A stretch of 46,289 bases of DNA from positions 1-46,289 of the forward strand of contig CADBDT010000034.1 of the NCBI GenBank assembly GCA_902793465.1, written 5' to 3'. Shown in pieces: positions 1-8,744 of the stretch. The position numbers were made by a program, and so were the translations under genes. A model generated the notes under the pieces. The model had not been told where the DNA came from and did no database searches. It saw only the letters and a list, made by a program, of their open reading frames with translations. The stretch is from an uncultured Coriobacteriaceae bacterium (GTDB taxonomy: Bacteria; Actinomycetota; Coriobacteriia; Coriobacteriales; Atopobiaceae). Numbering within the stretch: the first letter of the stretch is position 1; the number at the start of each line of letters is the position of its first letter.

Positions 1-99
1 GAGGTGCCAATCAAGAGGGGTACTCCCCCTTGAGAGGTGCCAATCAAGAGGGGTACTCCCCCTTGAGAGGTGCCAATCAAGAGGGGTACTCCCCCTTGA
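1..99. repeat. Three tandem 33-bp repeats with a palindromic core
   Basis: The 33-base unit starting GAGGTGCCAATCAAG is repeated three times without change at 1, 34 and 67. Each unit holds the near-palindrome TCAAGAGGGGTACTCCCCC, so each copy can fold into a hairpin. The same GGGGTACTCCCC core recurs at 4502-4575 and, as GGGGATACTCCCC, at 8605-8717 and 14305-14413. The repeat lies just past the stop of the thioesterase gene, so it may act as a transcript end or be a REP-like element. The array may extend left of the window. Confidence 0.9.
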
Positions 100-104
100 T
101 AGGT

Positions 105-599
105 CTAGATTCCCTGCGCGCGACGCAGCTTGCGCAGCTCTGCGCGCTTACGAGCGTTCTCGCACTCGGCGTGCTCCTCCTCGGTGTCGGCAACAAGGCC
201 CCAGGGTATGGGGGTGGGATGACCGTTTTCGTCCACGCAGACCTCGGTAAGGTACGCGTGGTTTATCATGGTCCGCTCGCCCGTGGCAGGATCGATTACG
301 TAGGTGTCTACCCTAACCTCCATCGAGGTCCTCTCCACATGAGTAACCCAGGCATCGAGAACCACGATGTCGTTTAGAAACGCCGGGTGCCTAAACTCGA
401 GCTTGTCGATGGCAACCGTGGTTATGGTGCCGCCGCACTGCAGGCGCGCGGCAATGCCAGCCAGGTCGTCTATCCACTCCATAAGCCGCCCGCCAAACAG
501 GCGGTTGGACCCGTTTATGTCTTCGTGACGAAGCATGTACGTAGACGTAACATGCGTGTCGCGCACGTGCTTGTACCCAACGCGCTCAGTATTGGCCAT
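105..599 (-). CDS. Acyl-CoA thioesterase, hotdog fold (YciA/BFIT type)
   Basis: A 164-residue protein, the usual length for a single-hotdog acyl-CoA hydrolase that cleaves acyl-CoA to free fatty acid and CoA in the cytoplasm. The N-terminal part carries the family pattern with a conserved Asn then Gly-Gly (SNRLFGGRLMEWIDDLAG), the active-site helix of this family. The sequence continues with the expected strands (FRHPAFLNDIVVLDAWV). The C-terminus ends in a basic, charged helix. The ATG at 599 follows a purine-rich AGGGGG. It is the last gene of the minus-strand run, separated from the HerA-like gene by 81 bases holding a perfect hairpin. The exact acyl substrate cannot be read from sequence. 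Confidence 0.88.
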   Translation of the reverse strand: MANTERVGYKHVRDTHVTSTYMLRHEDINGSNRLFGGRLMEWIDDLAGIAARLQCGGTITTVAIDKLEFRHPAFLNDIVVLDAWVTHVERTSMEVRVDTYVIDPATGERTMINHAYLTEVCVDENGHPTPIPWGLVADTEEEHAECENARKRAELRKLRRAQGI

Positions 600-633
600 G
601 GTTGCCCCCTGTCCTTGTGCCCAACCCCTTTAT

Positions 634-660
634 GAGGTGCTCCTAGGAGCACCTCGTTTT
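634..660 (+). terminator. Perfect hairpin followed by T-run
   Basis: GAGGTGCTCC pairs perfectly with GGAGCACCTC, followed by GTTTTT in the plus direction. The T-run is on the plus side, although both flanking genes run on the minus strand. It may limit antisense transcription, or work as a two-sided stem between the HerA-like gene and the thioesterase. Confidence 0.6.
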
Positions 661-680
661 TGGACGGCCTGCCCCCGGCT

Positions 681-2357
681 TTATCGTCTGGTTCCAAAGA
701 TGCCACGAGTTATCTGGCGGCCTGCCTCGCGTCCGATGCTGCCCACCACGCTGTTAAAGATGTTGCCCACAACGCGGTCGCGCGCACGCTTGGCCTCCAG
801 CTCGCGCCTCTCGGCCTCTTTCTCTTCCTTTAGACGCAAACGGTCAGCCTCTTTTTCTGCCTTAAGACGAAGGCGCTCCTCTTCCTTCTCGGCCTTTAGG
901 CGAAGCCGCTCGGCTTCTTTCTCTTCGGCTATGCGCTTGCGCTCCGCTTCTTTTTCCTCCGCAATGCGCTGGCGCTCGGCTTCCTTCTCTTCCCGAATGC
1001 GTTCGGCCTCAGCCTCCTTCTCCTGCCGAATGCGCTCGGCTTCGGCAGCAGCGGCCTCTTCTGCCTCTACACGCGCCTGCTCTATGAGCTCGTAGGCCGA
1101 TTCGCGGTCGACCGTCTCTTCGTATTTGCCCATAAGCTCATACTGGTTGGCAAGCACGCTGGACACAATGCCCGCGTCTGCTGCGGCCATGCGGCACGCC
1201 GGAAAGAGCACGCGAGCACGCTCCACGATGCTCGGACGGCCATCCTCGTCCAAGAGGCTCACCAAAGCCTCGCCCGTACCCACGTCCTGCAGCGCCTGAA
1301 CCGAATCGAAGGCCGGATTCTCGCGGAAGCTTGCCGCGGCCGCACGCACCGCCTTCTGCTCTGCCGGCGTATACGCACGCAGACCGTGCTGCACGCGGTT
1401 GGACAGCTGGGCCAGTACTTCGTCGGGAATGTCGGAGGGACTCTGGGTTATAAAGTACACGCCCACTCCCTTGGAGCGAATGAGCTTTACCACCTGCACG
1501 ACCTTTTCGACCAGCGCCTTTGGCATGCCGTTAAACAGCAGGTGGGCCTCGTCAAAGAAGAACACGAACTTGGGCTGGTCCAGGTCGCCCACCTCAGGCA
1601 GACGCTCGAACAGCGTGGAGAGCATCCACAGCAGGAACATGGAGTAGATAAGCGGCATGGTTACCAGCTTGGCGGCATTAAGGATGTTAACGTAGCCGCG
1701 GCCGTTTGCGTCACACGCAAACCAGTCCATTATGTCCAGGTTCGGCTCGCCAAAAAAGATGTTGCCGCCTTGGTCTTCCACCGCTATAAGCGCACGTTGG
1801 ATAGCGCCCACTGACTGACTTGACACACGCCCATAGGTTGTCTCGTACTCCTTTGCGTGCTCGCTCACGTACGTGAGCATGGAGCGAAGGTCCTTAAGGT
1901 CCAACAAGAGCAACTGCTGGTCGTCGGCCACGCGAAACACGATGTTGAGCACACCCTGTTGGACTTCGGTGAGGCCAAGCAGGCGGCTGAGCAGCTGCGG
2001 ACCCATGTCCGACACGGTAATGCGTACCGGACAGCCAGCATCACCGAGCATGTCCCAAATGCGACACGGGGTTCCACGGAATTCGAAGGCATGCTCGTCG
2101 ATGCCAAAGAACTCCATGCGCTCGCGGAGCTTGTCGCTTATCTCGCCGGCCTGGGCCATGCCCGTTACGTCGCCCTTAACGTCGGCCATAAACACCGGCA
2201 CGCCCGCATCGCTAAAGCCCTCAGCCAGGACTTTGAGGGTAACCGTCTTGCCTGTTCCCGACGCGCCGGCAATAAGACCATGGCGGTTGGCCTGGTTAAG
2301 CAGCAGGTAGCAGGGGTTATCGCCCTTGGCGACAAAAATCTTGTTGGTTTGGAGCAT
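681..2357 (-). CDS. HerA-like P-loop ATPase, DUF853 family (YjgR-like)
   Basis: A 558-residue protein of the DUF853 branch of HerA/FtsK-type ATPases. Walker A is GASGTGKT at residues 31-38; Walker B is the hydrophobic run ending FFFDEAHLLF at about 265-275. The sequence ITQSPSDIPDEVLAQLSNR just after Walker B is also typical. Residues about 425-530 form a long charged coiled coil of repeated E-K-E-A-E-R units, then a short basic tail. The ATG at 2357 is preceded by GAGAGGA at good spacing. The family is widespread and poorly understood; a DNA-translocase-like role is usually assumed, but the substrate is unknown. It is 115 bases downstream of rsmI, probably in its own or a loosely joined unit. 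Confidence 0.9.
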   Translation of the reverse strand: MLQTNKIFVAKGDNPCYLLLNQANRHGLIAGASGTGKTVTLKVLAEGFSDAGVPVFMADVKGDVTGMAQAGEISDKLRERMEFFGIDEHAFEFRGTPCRIWDMLGDAGCPVRITVSDMGPQLLSRLLGLTEVQQGVLNIVFRVADDQQLLLLDLKDLRSMLTYVSEHAKEYETTYGRVSSQSVGAIQRALIAVEDQGGNIFFGEPNLDIMDWFACDANGRGYVNILNAAKLVTMPLIYSMFLLWMLSTLFERLPEVGDLDQPKFVFFFDEAHLLFNGMPKALVEKVVQVVKLIRSKGVGVYFITQSPSDIPDEVLAQLSNRVQHGLRAYTPAEQKAVRAAAASFRENPAFDSVQALQDVGTGEALVSLLDEDGRPSIVERARVLFPACRMAAADAGIVSSVLANQYELMGKYEETVDRESAYELIEQARVEAEEAAAAEAERIRQEKEAEAERIREEKEAERQRIAEEKEAERKRIAEEKEAERLRLKAEKEEERLRLKAEKEADRLRLKEEKEAERRELEAKRARDRVVGNIFNSVVGSIGREAGRQITRGIFGTRR

Positions 2358-2471
2358 GAGTGTTCCTCTCGACTGCGCGGTATAACGAATCCATTGTACA
2401 CGCAGCCGGGTAGGCTGGTTCGCAAATAGGTGAGGTGCACCCTAGCACGACCGTCAGCCGTGCCGCACCCT

Positions 2472-3329
2472 CTAGTCTGTGCCAGTCTGCACGATCTTGT
2501 TGTACACCTCAGAACGGCGCAGGGAGTACTCGCGCGAGAGGCGCTTTGCCAGCTGGGTCTTGGACTCGCCCGCACTAAGACCAGCGTCGATTGCCTCCTC
2601 AAGCGAAAGGGTGGGTCCGGCAACTGTGGGAGCTTCGTTTCCAACGGGACCCTCTACTACGATTACGCACTCGCCGCGAACCTCAGGGCGCTCCGCAATC
2701 TGCTGCGCCAGCTCGCGCGAATTGTTGCGCACCACTTCCTCGTGAACCTTGGTAAGCTCGCGCACCAGCGCGGCACGGCGTCTTGGCATAACAGCCGCAA
2801 TACTCTGCAGCGTAGCCACCACGCGGTGAGGCGACTCGTAGAACACCAGCGCACCGGGCACACCAAGAAGCTCTTGCAGCCGACGCTCGCGAGCGCCAGC
2901 CTTTCGCGGCAAAAACCCCTCAAAGAAAAAGTGGTCCATGGGAAGCCCCGATGCAACGAGCGCACACACTACCGCACTTGGACCAGGGATAACCTCTATG
3001 CGCGCGCCGTGGTCCAAGGCCGCATCCACCAGCTGCTGCCCAGGGTCGGAAACCCCTGGCATGCCCGCATCGGACACAAACGCCACGCGCTCCCCCGCAT
3101 CGAGTCGCCGAAGAACGCCTTCCACACGCGACTCAATAACGTTTTGGTCGCATCGCAAGAGGGGAACCCTTACCTCAAACCGAGAGAGTAGCTTGGAGGT
3201 AACGCGCGTGTCCTCACACAGCACCACGTTGGCACGGCGCAGCGTGTCCACCATGCGCGCAGATGCATCCTCCAGATTACCTATGGGCGTTCCCACAAGT
3301 GAGAGAATGCCCTCGGCCGTGTTGCTCAC
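2472..3329 (-). CDS. rsmI: 16S rRNA (cytidine(1402)-2'-O)-methyltransferase RsmI
   Basis: A 285-residue SAM-dependent methyltransferase of the tetrapyrrole-methylase fold. It methylates the ribose of C1402 in the 16S rRNA decoding centre. The family signature LVGTPIGNLEDAS is near the N-terminus, with CEDTRVTSKLL, SDAGMPGVSDPG and PGPSAVVCALVASGLP following in order. The C-terminus has the typical small helical domain (SRREYSL region). I chose GTG at 3329 rather than the longer reading from 3404. It overlaps the TGA of the upstream GH5-like gene in a GTGA, has GAGAGG eight bases upstream, and gives the normal family N-terminus. Translational coupling to the GH5-like gene is therefore likely. 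Confidence 0.94.
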   Translation of the reverse strand: MSNTAEGILSLVGTPIGNLEDASARMVDTLRRANVVLCEDTRVTSKLLSRFEVRVPLLRCDQNVIESRVEGVLRRLDAGERVAFVSDAGMPGVSDPGQQLVDAALDHGARIEVIPGPSAVVCALVASGLPMDHFFFEGFLPRKAGARERRLQELLGVPGALVFYESPHRVVATLQSIAAVMPRRRAALVRELTKVHEEVVRNNSRELAQQIAERPEVRGECVIVVEGPVGNEAPTVAGPTLSLEEAIDAGLSAGESKTQLAKRLSREYSLRRSEVYNKIVQTGTD

Positions 3330-4360
3330 CCCAGCATGCCTCTCTCGAAGCTTGCGAGCGCTACGCGAGAATCCCAGCCAGACAGGTGCCCGTTTGTTTT
3401 CCATGTTTGGAAAAACCAGGCGGGGCGCTCTTCAAAGGCCGCAATCTGCTCGGAGCAGTACACGCGCTCGAGCGCGATGCGCCCCTCGGGCGTCATGAGA
3501 GAGTCGGCAAAGGGCAGGGCCGCAGACCACGCCCCAACCATAACGGGCAGACCGCTCTTGCTTGCCTTTTCCAGAGTCTCGCGCGAGCGCTTGACCAACC
3601 TAGCAGCACCGGCCGGACCCGTTGCGTCCACTTGGTCTGTGTAATGATACAGATGACAGTCCAGCCAAACGTTGGTGTACTGCTTGCGCGCCATAAAGCT
3701 TCCCCATGCGCTTGGAAGCCCTGCGTCGGGAAGCACCACGCAGGGACGTTCGCCACCACCCGTGCGCACGGCCTCGTATGCCTCCCTGTAATAGTTGCGC
3801 AAGGCGTGCAGGGGCACACCTTCGGTTATGCCAAAAAGACCTTTGCGGCGCTGGGCAACTGGCTCGTAGGCGACTTCCACACCAAACAGCGCATTGGCAG
3901 CTACGTAGCGACGCGATAGGGCAGCAATAACGTTAAGGACCTCTTCCCTGCGACTGCGTCCCGACGTCGCAATCGAAATCTCTCCCTGGGCGCCGGGGCT
4001 CACATCCAACACAAGTAAGATTGCAATGTTGTGGCGCTCCGCCCAGTCGAAGGCCTCGTCCAGGTTGTCGATACAGCCCACGTATGGTCCTGGGTCTGGC
4101 CCCTGCTTGCCAAACGCATACCAGGGAACGGGCAGCCGCACCGCATTGAACCCCCGTCGGGCTATGAGCTTGAAGTCCTCTTCGGTAATGAACGTCTGAC
4201 GATGCTCATGGATGAGGTCCTGATAGAGCTCCACACCAAGGGTGTCCAGAACTCCCTGTTCGCCCAACGAGCCCGTTCCGGCAAACATCTCGGGAGTTAC
4301 CCAAGACTGAAGGGTAAGCCATCCAGTAAGGTTTACTCCATGTAGGGCGGATTCTTCCAT
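3326..4360 (-). CDS. GH5-like (exo-1,3-beta-glucanase-type) protein, probably catalytically dead
   Basis: A 344-residue TIM-barrel protein related to glycoside hydrolase family 5, closest in motif pattern to the exo-beta-1,3-glucanase group. N-terminal HGVNLTGWL, FNAVRLPVPW, the acid/base glutamate in VEVAYEP (Glu166) and DCHLYHYTDQ are recognisable. However, the strand-7 motif that normally reads GEWS reads GAWSAAL here, so the nucleophile position (277) is Ala. The Asn before the acid/base Glu is Tyr, and the usual DLHG is DVSP. Three active-site losses suggest a binding or regulatory pseudoenzyme. There is no signal peptide. Start ATG 4360 is preceded by AAAGGGA; it overlaps rsmI by four bases, an odd place for a sugar enzyme. 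Confidence 0.8.
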   Translation of the reverse strand: MEESALHGVNLTGWLTLQSWVTPEMFAGTGSLGEQGVLDTLGVELYQDLIHEHRQTFITEEDFKLIARRGFNAVRLPVPWYAFGKQGPDPGPYVGCIDNLDEAFDWAERHNIAILLVLDVSPGAQGEISIATSGRSRREEVLNVIAALSRRYVAANALFGVEVAYEPVAQRRKGLFGITEGVPLHALRNYYREAYEAVRTGGGERPCVVLPDAGLPSAWGSFMARKQYTNVWLDCHLYHYTDQVDATGPAGAARLVKRSRETLEKASKSGLPVMVGAWSAALPFADSLMTPEGRIALERVYCSEQIAAFEERPAWFFQTWKTNGHLSGWDSRVALASFERGMLG

Positions 4361-4501
4361 CGTTGTCCCTTTTCCACTCTTACTTGCGCGGGCACACTTC
4401 AAAGTATAGCCCTCGTTCAAGACATTATTGAGCGCAACGGGAAAATCGATTGCTTTGTTTGTGGTCGCCCGTTACTGTTCACGGGCCAGCCAGAATATGC
4501 C

Positions 4502-4575
4502 GACCTCTCAAAGGGGGTACTCCCCCTTGAGAGGTCGCTTGTACCTCTCAAGGGGGAGTACCCCCTTTGAGAGGT
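4502..4575. repeat. Pair of inverted palindromes, GGGGGTACTCCCCC family
   Basis: Two palindromes lie back to back. The first (4502-4536) reads as CCTCTCAA, GGGGGTACTCCCCC, TTGAGAGG. The second (4543-4575) is its reverse complement, separated by six bases. Each can fold alone, or the two can pair with each other. It sits between ricT and the GH5-like gene (4361-4670), where no other gene is visible, and shares its core with the repeat at 1-99. Confidence 0.85.
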
Positions 4576-4670
4576 CACCGCCGATCATCGATTTACGTAG
4601 CTTGTGGCCAGCACGTGAACAGTAACGGCCGCTCTTTCCTGAAAAGACTGAGAGCACGGCTTATTTGTGG

Positions 4671-6164
4671 CTACTCGGCGGTATTCTCGCCACCCTGCTT
4701 ATTGCCACGACGGCGACGGCGACGTCGACGCTTGGGGGCGGCGGCACCTTCGGCAGCGGGCTTCTGCTGCTGGCTTTGTGCCTGCTGGCCTCCGCGGTCA
4801 CCGGGACGACGCTTGGGCTTGGCCGGCTTGCCAGCCTGGGCCTGTTGCTTAGGCTGCGTTGCCATATGCTGGGGCTGGGACTGCTGTGCGCCTGCACCAG
4901 CGCTCGCCTTGCGGTGGCGTCTCCTGCGACGCGGCTCCTTGGGCTTCTGGTCGGCGGCACCTGCACTAGCATCCTGTGGCTTCTGCGGCGTCTTTGCGGT
5001 AGCTTCGCTAGCCGTATTCGCGGTTGCGCCCGCACCCGCACGCTTGCGACGGCGACGGCGCGTACGCTTTTCGCCCGTTGTGGGCGCAGCGGCCTTCTTT
5101 TCCTGCGCTGGGGTCTCCCCCTCCACAGCCTCCTGCGCAGCTCCGCGACGACGCGACCGACGCTTGCGGCGCTTTGGCTCCACAAAGATATCCGCCGTGT
5201 CAAACGTGTCCTCGGGCACCACGCCCATCTTGCGATCCAGCTCGGCAAGCGCCATTTGCACGTCGGGTGAGCTGAGCTTTTCCAGCGACGCACGCACAAC
5301 GGTGTCGGGTCTGCAGGGGCAGTGCAGGTCCTCTGACTTCTTTACCGCGGCCTCCGAGGCAACCATCTCGCTCAGAGGTATGCGCACGACCTTACCGTTT
5401 TCTATACGGAGCGCAAGCTGCTCCTTGGGCGTGTCGTACTCAATGATCTTTGCCTTACCCAACGGCGTGTCTATTACGGCATTGCGCTTGGGCGCACGTC
5501 CCTTAAAGTCTCTATACGCCTCGAACTCGTAGCGCAAGCAGCACATAAGACGACCGCAGGCACCACTTATCTTGTTGGACGTAAGAGGAAGATCCTGCTC
5601 CTTTGCCATGCGAATGGACACAGGCTCAAACGAGAGGCCAAAGCGCGCGCAGCACAGCTCCTGCCCGCAGTGACCAAACCCACCAACGAGGGCAGCCTCC
5701 TCGCGCACGCCAATCTGGCGCATGTCTATGCGCTGGTGCAGTTCGTGCGACATGTCGCGTACCAGCTGCCTAAAGTCCACGCGCTCCTCGGCGGCAAAGT
5801 AGCACACGGCCTTTTCGCCACCAAACAGATACTCCACGCCCACGGGCTTCATGTCCAGGCCGCTTTGCAGCACGAGGTTCCTGAAGGCAGGAAACGCCTC
5901 GTCACCCCTAATCGCCAGCGTGTTGGCGTAGTCCAGGTCGGCATCTGTGGCAATGCGCAGAACTGGCTTTAGGGTGGCGTTTCCAATCATGTTGGTAAGC
6001 TCTTCGCGGCTCACCTCTTTTGCCGGGCCTGTGGCCAATCCGATTTCGGTCCCTCGCTCCGTAGAGCAGATTACGTGGTCGCCCTCCTGAGCATCGGTGC
6101 CGTTTTGGTCAAACCAAAGGTCGCGAACGGCATAGGCAAACTTTACGGGTATGACAGACGTCAT
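4671..6164 (-). CDS. ricT: RicT / PSP1-domain protein with long basic tail
   Basis: A 497-residue protein whose first 270 residues are the PSP1 domain of RicT (YaaT). In Bacillus the Ric complex assists mRNA processing with RNase Y. Cysteines at 166, 171, 172, 203, 208 and 209 sit in GHCGQELCCARFG and SGACGRLMCCLRYEFE and match the Fe-S-binding set of the family. Residues about 290-497 are a low-complexity Ala/Lys/Arg/Gln tail absent from Bacillus RicT (about 275 residues). It resembles nucleic-acid-binding tails and ends in a poly-Arg stretch. The ATG overlaps the stop of holB as ATGA, a pairing of ricT with holB also seen in Firmicutes. Confidence 0.9.
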   Translation of the reverse strand: MTSVIPVKFAYAVRDLWFDQNGTDAQEGDHVICSTERGTEIGLATGPAKEVSREELTNMIGNATLKPVLRIATDADLDYANTLAIRGDEAFPAFRNLVLQSGLDMKPVGVEYLFGGEKAVCYFAAEERVDFRQLVRDMSHELHQRIDMRQIGVREEAALVGGFGHCGQELCCARFGLSFEPVSIRMAKEQDLPLTSNKISGACGRLMCCLRYEFEAYRDFKGRAPKRNAVIDTPLGKAKIIEYDTPKEQLALRIENGKVVRIPLSEMVASEAAVKKSEDLHCPCRPDTVVRASLEKLSSPDVQMALAELDRKMGVVPEDTFDTADIFVEPKRRKRRSRRRGAAQEAVEGETPAQEKKAAAPTTGEKRTRRRRRKRAGAGATANTASEATAKTPQKPQDASAGAADQKPKEPRRRRRHRKASAGAGAQQSQPQHMATQPKQQAQAGKPAKPKRRPGDRGGQQAQSQQQKPAAEGAAAPKRRRRRRRRGNKQGGENTAE

Positions 6165-7291
6165 ACGAGCGCCTCCTTTATTGCAAGCAGCATAACCTCC
6201 ATGGCCAGCTGCGGTGTTACGTTTCGAGCCACGTCACGCGCGGCATTGCGACATGCATCGAGCGACGCCACGACTCCAGGCGTAGAGGACATACGCGCAA
6301 TACGATCAACGGCCTCGGAAACGTCCTCGTTTACGATGGGCTCCTGAGCCCCCTCGCAACGCACAAGCACGTCGCGCAAAAAGGACTCGGCCGCTGCGAG
6401 CGCCTCCATAATACCCGAACGCTCGCGAGCGGTAAGCTCGCGCTTTCGCGCCTCTTCCATCTGCTTGAGCGCCTTGGCAGAAAGATACTCCTCTTCCACG
6501 CTCTCGGTAGTCTTCTTCTTGCTCTTTTTTGCCTCGGCAAAAGGTGCACGAACGGTGTCGCAAATCTCCTTGGCACCCAAGAGAACATCCCAGGCGTCGT
6601 CGTTGGCAAGCTCGCCCAGCACGCGCACTACGCAGCGCCGCACGGCACGACGCGACGGCGACGAGAGAAACTCCACGGCCCGCGCGGGCGTGCCGGCAAT
6701 GGAAAGGGCAATTCGCGCCTCAGACTCGCTCGCGCCCGCCCCCTGCATTACGCTTTGCAAGGCCACAGACGTGGGCACCACCCTAAAGGGCACCTGCTGG
6801 CACCGCGAAACAAGGGTGGAAAGAACGGAGTCTGCCGAGCGCGCCACAAGGATAAATACCACGTTGGGAGGGGGTTCTTCTATGGTCTTAAGGAGCGCAT
6901 TTGCAGCAGTGCCACGGAGCTTGTCTGCTCCGTCCAATATGTACACCTTTGCTTGGGCGCGCACGGGAGTAAGCGTCACATCCTCCACCAGCTCGCGCAC
7001 CTGATCCACCAAGTAGCCGGATACCCCGCCCGGCGCATAGTGCTTTACATCTGGGTGCGTGTGGTGCACCACGCGAATGCATTCGTCACACGAGCCGTCT
7101 CCACCATTGGGGCACACCACGCACTGCGCCAGCGCGTCGGCAGCGTCCAACATGCCAGCCCCGGGAGCACCAACAAACAAGTACGCATGCGAAAGACGCC
7201 CCTCGACGTATGCCGCCGAAAGAAAGTCACGCACCCGATCCTGTTGTTCGATTTTTTGCAGTGCCCGTGGCACGGTGGAAACGTTTGGCAC
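6161..7291 (-). CDS. holB: DNA polymerase III delta' subunit
   Basis: A 376-residue clamp-loader subunit. It has the AAA+ start HAYLFVGAPGAGMLDAADAL, a zinc module of four cysteines (CVVCPNGGDGSCDEC), DADKLR-like GADKLRGTAANALLKTIEEP and the sensor/arginine-finger motif VSRCQQVPF. The P-loop lacks the invariant Lys (GAPGAGML), fitting delta', which does not hydrolyse ATP. The reading frame stays open to 7846, but that extension crosses duplicated repeats and has no homology. I place the start at GTG 7291, with AAGAAGGG five bases upstream. The C-terminal third is the helical collar domain, interrupted by a charged Lys-rich stretch (KKSKKKTTE). Stop and ricT start overlap as ATGA. Confidence 0.9.
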   Translation of the reverse strand: MPNVSTVPRALQKIEQQDRVRDFLSAAYVEGRLSHAYLFVGAPGAGMLDAADALAQCVVCPNGGDGSCDECIRVVHHTHPDVKHYAPGGVSGYLVDQVRELVEDVTLTPVRAQAKVYILDGADKLRGTAANALLKTIEEPPPNVVFILVARSADSVLSTLVSRCQQVPFRVVPTSVALQSVMQGAGASESEARIALSIAGTPARAVEFLSSPSRRAVRRCVVRVLGELANDDAWDVLLGAKEICDTVRAPFAEAKKSKKKTTESVEEEYLSAKALKQMEEARKRELTARERSGIMEALAAAESFLRDVLVRCEGAQEPIVNEDVSEAVDRIARMSSTPGVVASLDACRNAARDVARNVTPQLAMEVMLLAIKEALV

Positions 7292-7451
7292 AGCCGCCCT
7301 TCTTTGCGATTTTGTACTGCAGCATGGTACCACGGATGCACCAGCAACCATTAAGTCAGCAAAAAGAGAGCGGGCGGACGCAAACAGCAGGCAGCATGCC
7401 GAAGCAGCCGAGCTGCCGCTAGGGAGAGTCCCGTTCGCGATAGGCCTCGGG

Positions 7452-7894
7452 CGACAAGCCCGCCAGCTCGCAAGCCGACCCGCCTGCATCGCTGACGCCC
7501 TTGTCATCAAATTCGCAACGTGCGCACTGCACGTCCACCAAAAACCGCTTCGTGCGCACTGGAGGGGCAGTAGCGCGCACGGTGCGACTTTCCGCTGCCG
7601 TTTAGTGCGCAGGTTAAGTGTTTTATCTGAGGGGCGCCCAGGAGAGGCGCGGCACGAACAACGGGAGGGCGTCCGCCGGTGACCAACCCGCCAGCTCGCG
7701 ACCAACCCGCCGCCAGACGACAAGCCCGCCAGCTCGCAAGCCGACCCGCCTGCATCGCTGACGCCCTTGTCATCAAATTTGCAACGTGCGCACTGCACGT
7801 CCACCAAAAACCGCTTCGTGCGCACTGGAGGGGCAGTAGCGCGCACGGTATGCCTTTTCGCGGCCCTTTAGTGCGCAGGTTAAGTGTTTTATGC
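7452..7894. repeat. Direct duplication of a ~175-bp palindromic element
   Basis: About 175 bases starting CGACAAGCCCGCCAGCTCGC occur at 7452-7630 and again at 7718-7894, with only a few differences near the end. Each copy contains CGTGCGC and GCGCACG inverted around AGGGGCAGTAG, and outer arms CACTGC and TTAGTGCGCAGG. A diverged relative lies at 17270-17385. No gene is visible between holB (start 7291) and tmk (end 7938); the 647-base gap is mostly this repeat plus shorter CCAGCTCGCGACC copies. Confidence 0.88.
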
Positions 7895-7937
7895 CGACAA
7901 GAGGCCCTCAGAAGTGGTAATGCCCAAACGCGATCGT

Positions 7938-8561
7938 CTACGACAAGAGCTCGCGCAGGGCACCAAGCATGCGGGCGCGCACGACCTCCTTGGTACCCGA
8001 GGCGTCAATTATGCGAATACGCTCCGGATACCGCTTGGCAAGCTCCGCATAGCCCTCGCGCACCCGTTCTTGGAACAAAGTACCCTCGGACTCCAGGCGA
8101 TCTGCTCCCTGACTCGTTGCACGAAGTAGCGCCTCCTGCGGCGAGATGTCGAACACCAGGGTGGCATCGGGCACAACACCGCAGCAACCCAGCTCGTTTG
8201 CCGTTTGCACCACGTTGCCGGAAATGCCTCTGGCAACCGCCTGATACGCGTAGGTGGAATCGAAGAAGCGATCGCACACCACGGCAGAGCCTCGCTTAAG
8301 AGCAGGTTGAATTACCTCTTTGACTAATTGTGCGCGAGCGGCCTCGTATAGCAGCAGCTCGCATTCGTCGCACATATCGTCGTTGGCGGGGTCCAGCAGC
8401 AACAGACGAATCTTCTCGGAAAGTCGCGTTCCGCCTGGGTCGCGCATGCGCACCACCTCGCGCCCGGATGCCTCCAGCTCTTCCACCAGCATATCCGCCT
8501 GAGTGGTCTTGCCGCAACCGTCCACGCCCTCCAAGGTAATAAACAACCCGTCGTGAGCCAT
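7938..8561 (-). CDS. tmk: Thymidylate kinase
   Basis: A 207-residue dTMP kinase, which phosphorylates dTMP to dTDP with ATP in the DNA precursor pathway. The P-loop is GVDGCGKTTQ, followed by MRDPGGTRLSEKIR (the DP in place of the more usual EP), and CDRFFDSTYAYQAVARG, the DR(Y/F) substrate motif. The lid DRLESEGTLF is present. Length is normal. The frame opens at a GTG at 8567, but its ribosome site would touch that codon; the ATG at 8561 has AAAGGGG at correct spacing and is preferred. It lies between topA and holB in the replication cluster. Confidence 0.95.
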   Translation of the reverse strand: MAHDGLFITLEGVDGCGKTTQADMLVEELEASGREVVRMRDPGGTRLSEKIRLLLLDPANDDMCDECELLLYEAARAQLVKEVIQPALKRGSAVVCDRFFDSTYAYQAVARGISGNVVQTANELGCCGVVPDATLVFDISPQEALLRATSQGADRLESEGTLFQERVREGYAELAKRYPERIRIIDASGTKEVVRARMLGALRELLS

Positions 8562-8604
8562 GGCCACCCCTTTCTGCCGTATTTTTTATATAGCGTAACA
8601 CAAC

Positions 8605-8717
8605 AGGGGTGCCGCCAGGGGATACTCCCCTACGGGTACATCGCGGACAGCACTCCTCATAAGGGAATGGCCCATTCGCGATGTACCCGATGGGGAGTAT
8701 CCCCTGGCGGCACCCCT
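8605..8717. repeat. Long imperfect inverted repeat (hairpin), GGGGATACTCCCC family
   Basis: The left arm runs AGGGGTGCCGCCAGGGGATA and on through GGGTACATCGCG. The right arm is its reverse complement over about 41 bases with two mismatches. The middle of about 31 bases contains CTCCTCATAAGGGAATG. The same architecture, with a related middle, is found at 14305-14413. It lies between topA and tmk, and can form a very stable stem in the operon transcript. Confidence 0.9.
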
Positions 8718-8744
8718 TTGTTGCTAATGATAGCCGCGACAGCC

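Noticed and set aside
634..660. Riboswitch or attenuator before the HerA-like gene
   Set aside because: The hairpin is downstream of that gene, is a simple perfect stem, and has no alternative pairing.
7292..7846. 185-residue N-terminal extension of holB
   Set aside because: It runs through duplicated repeats, has no homology to delta', and a good ribosome site precedes GTG 7291.
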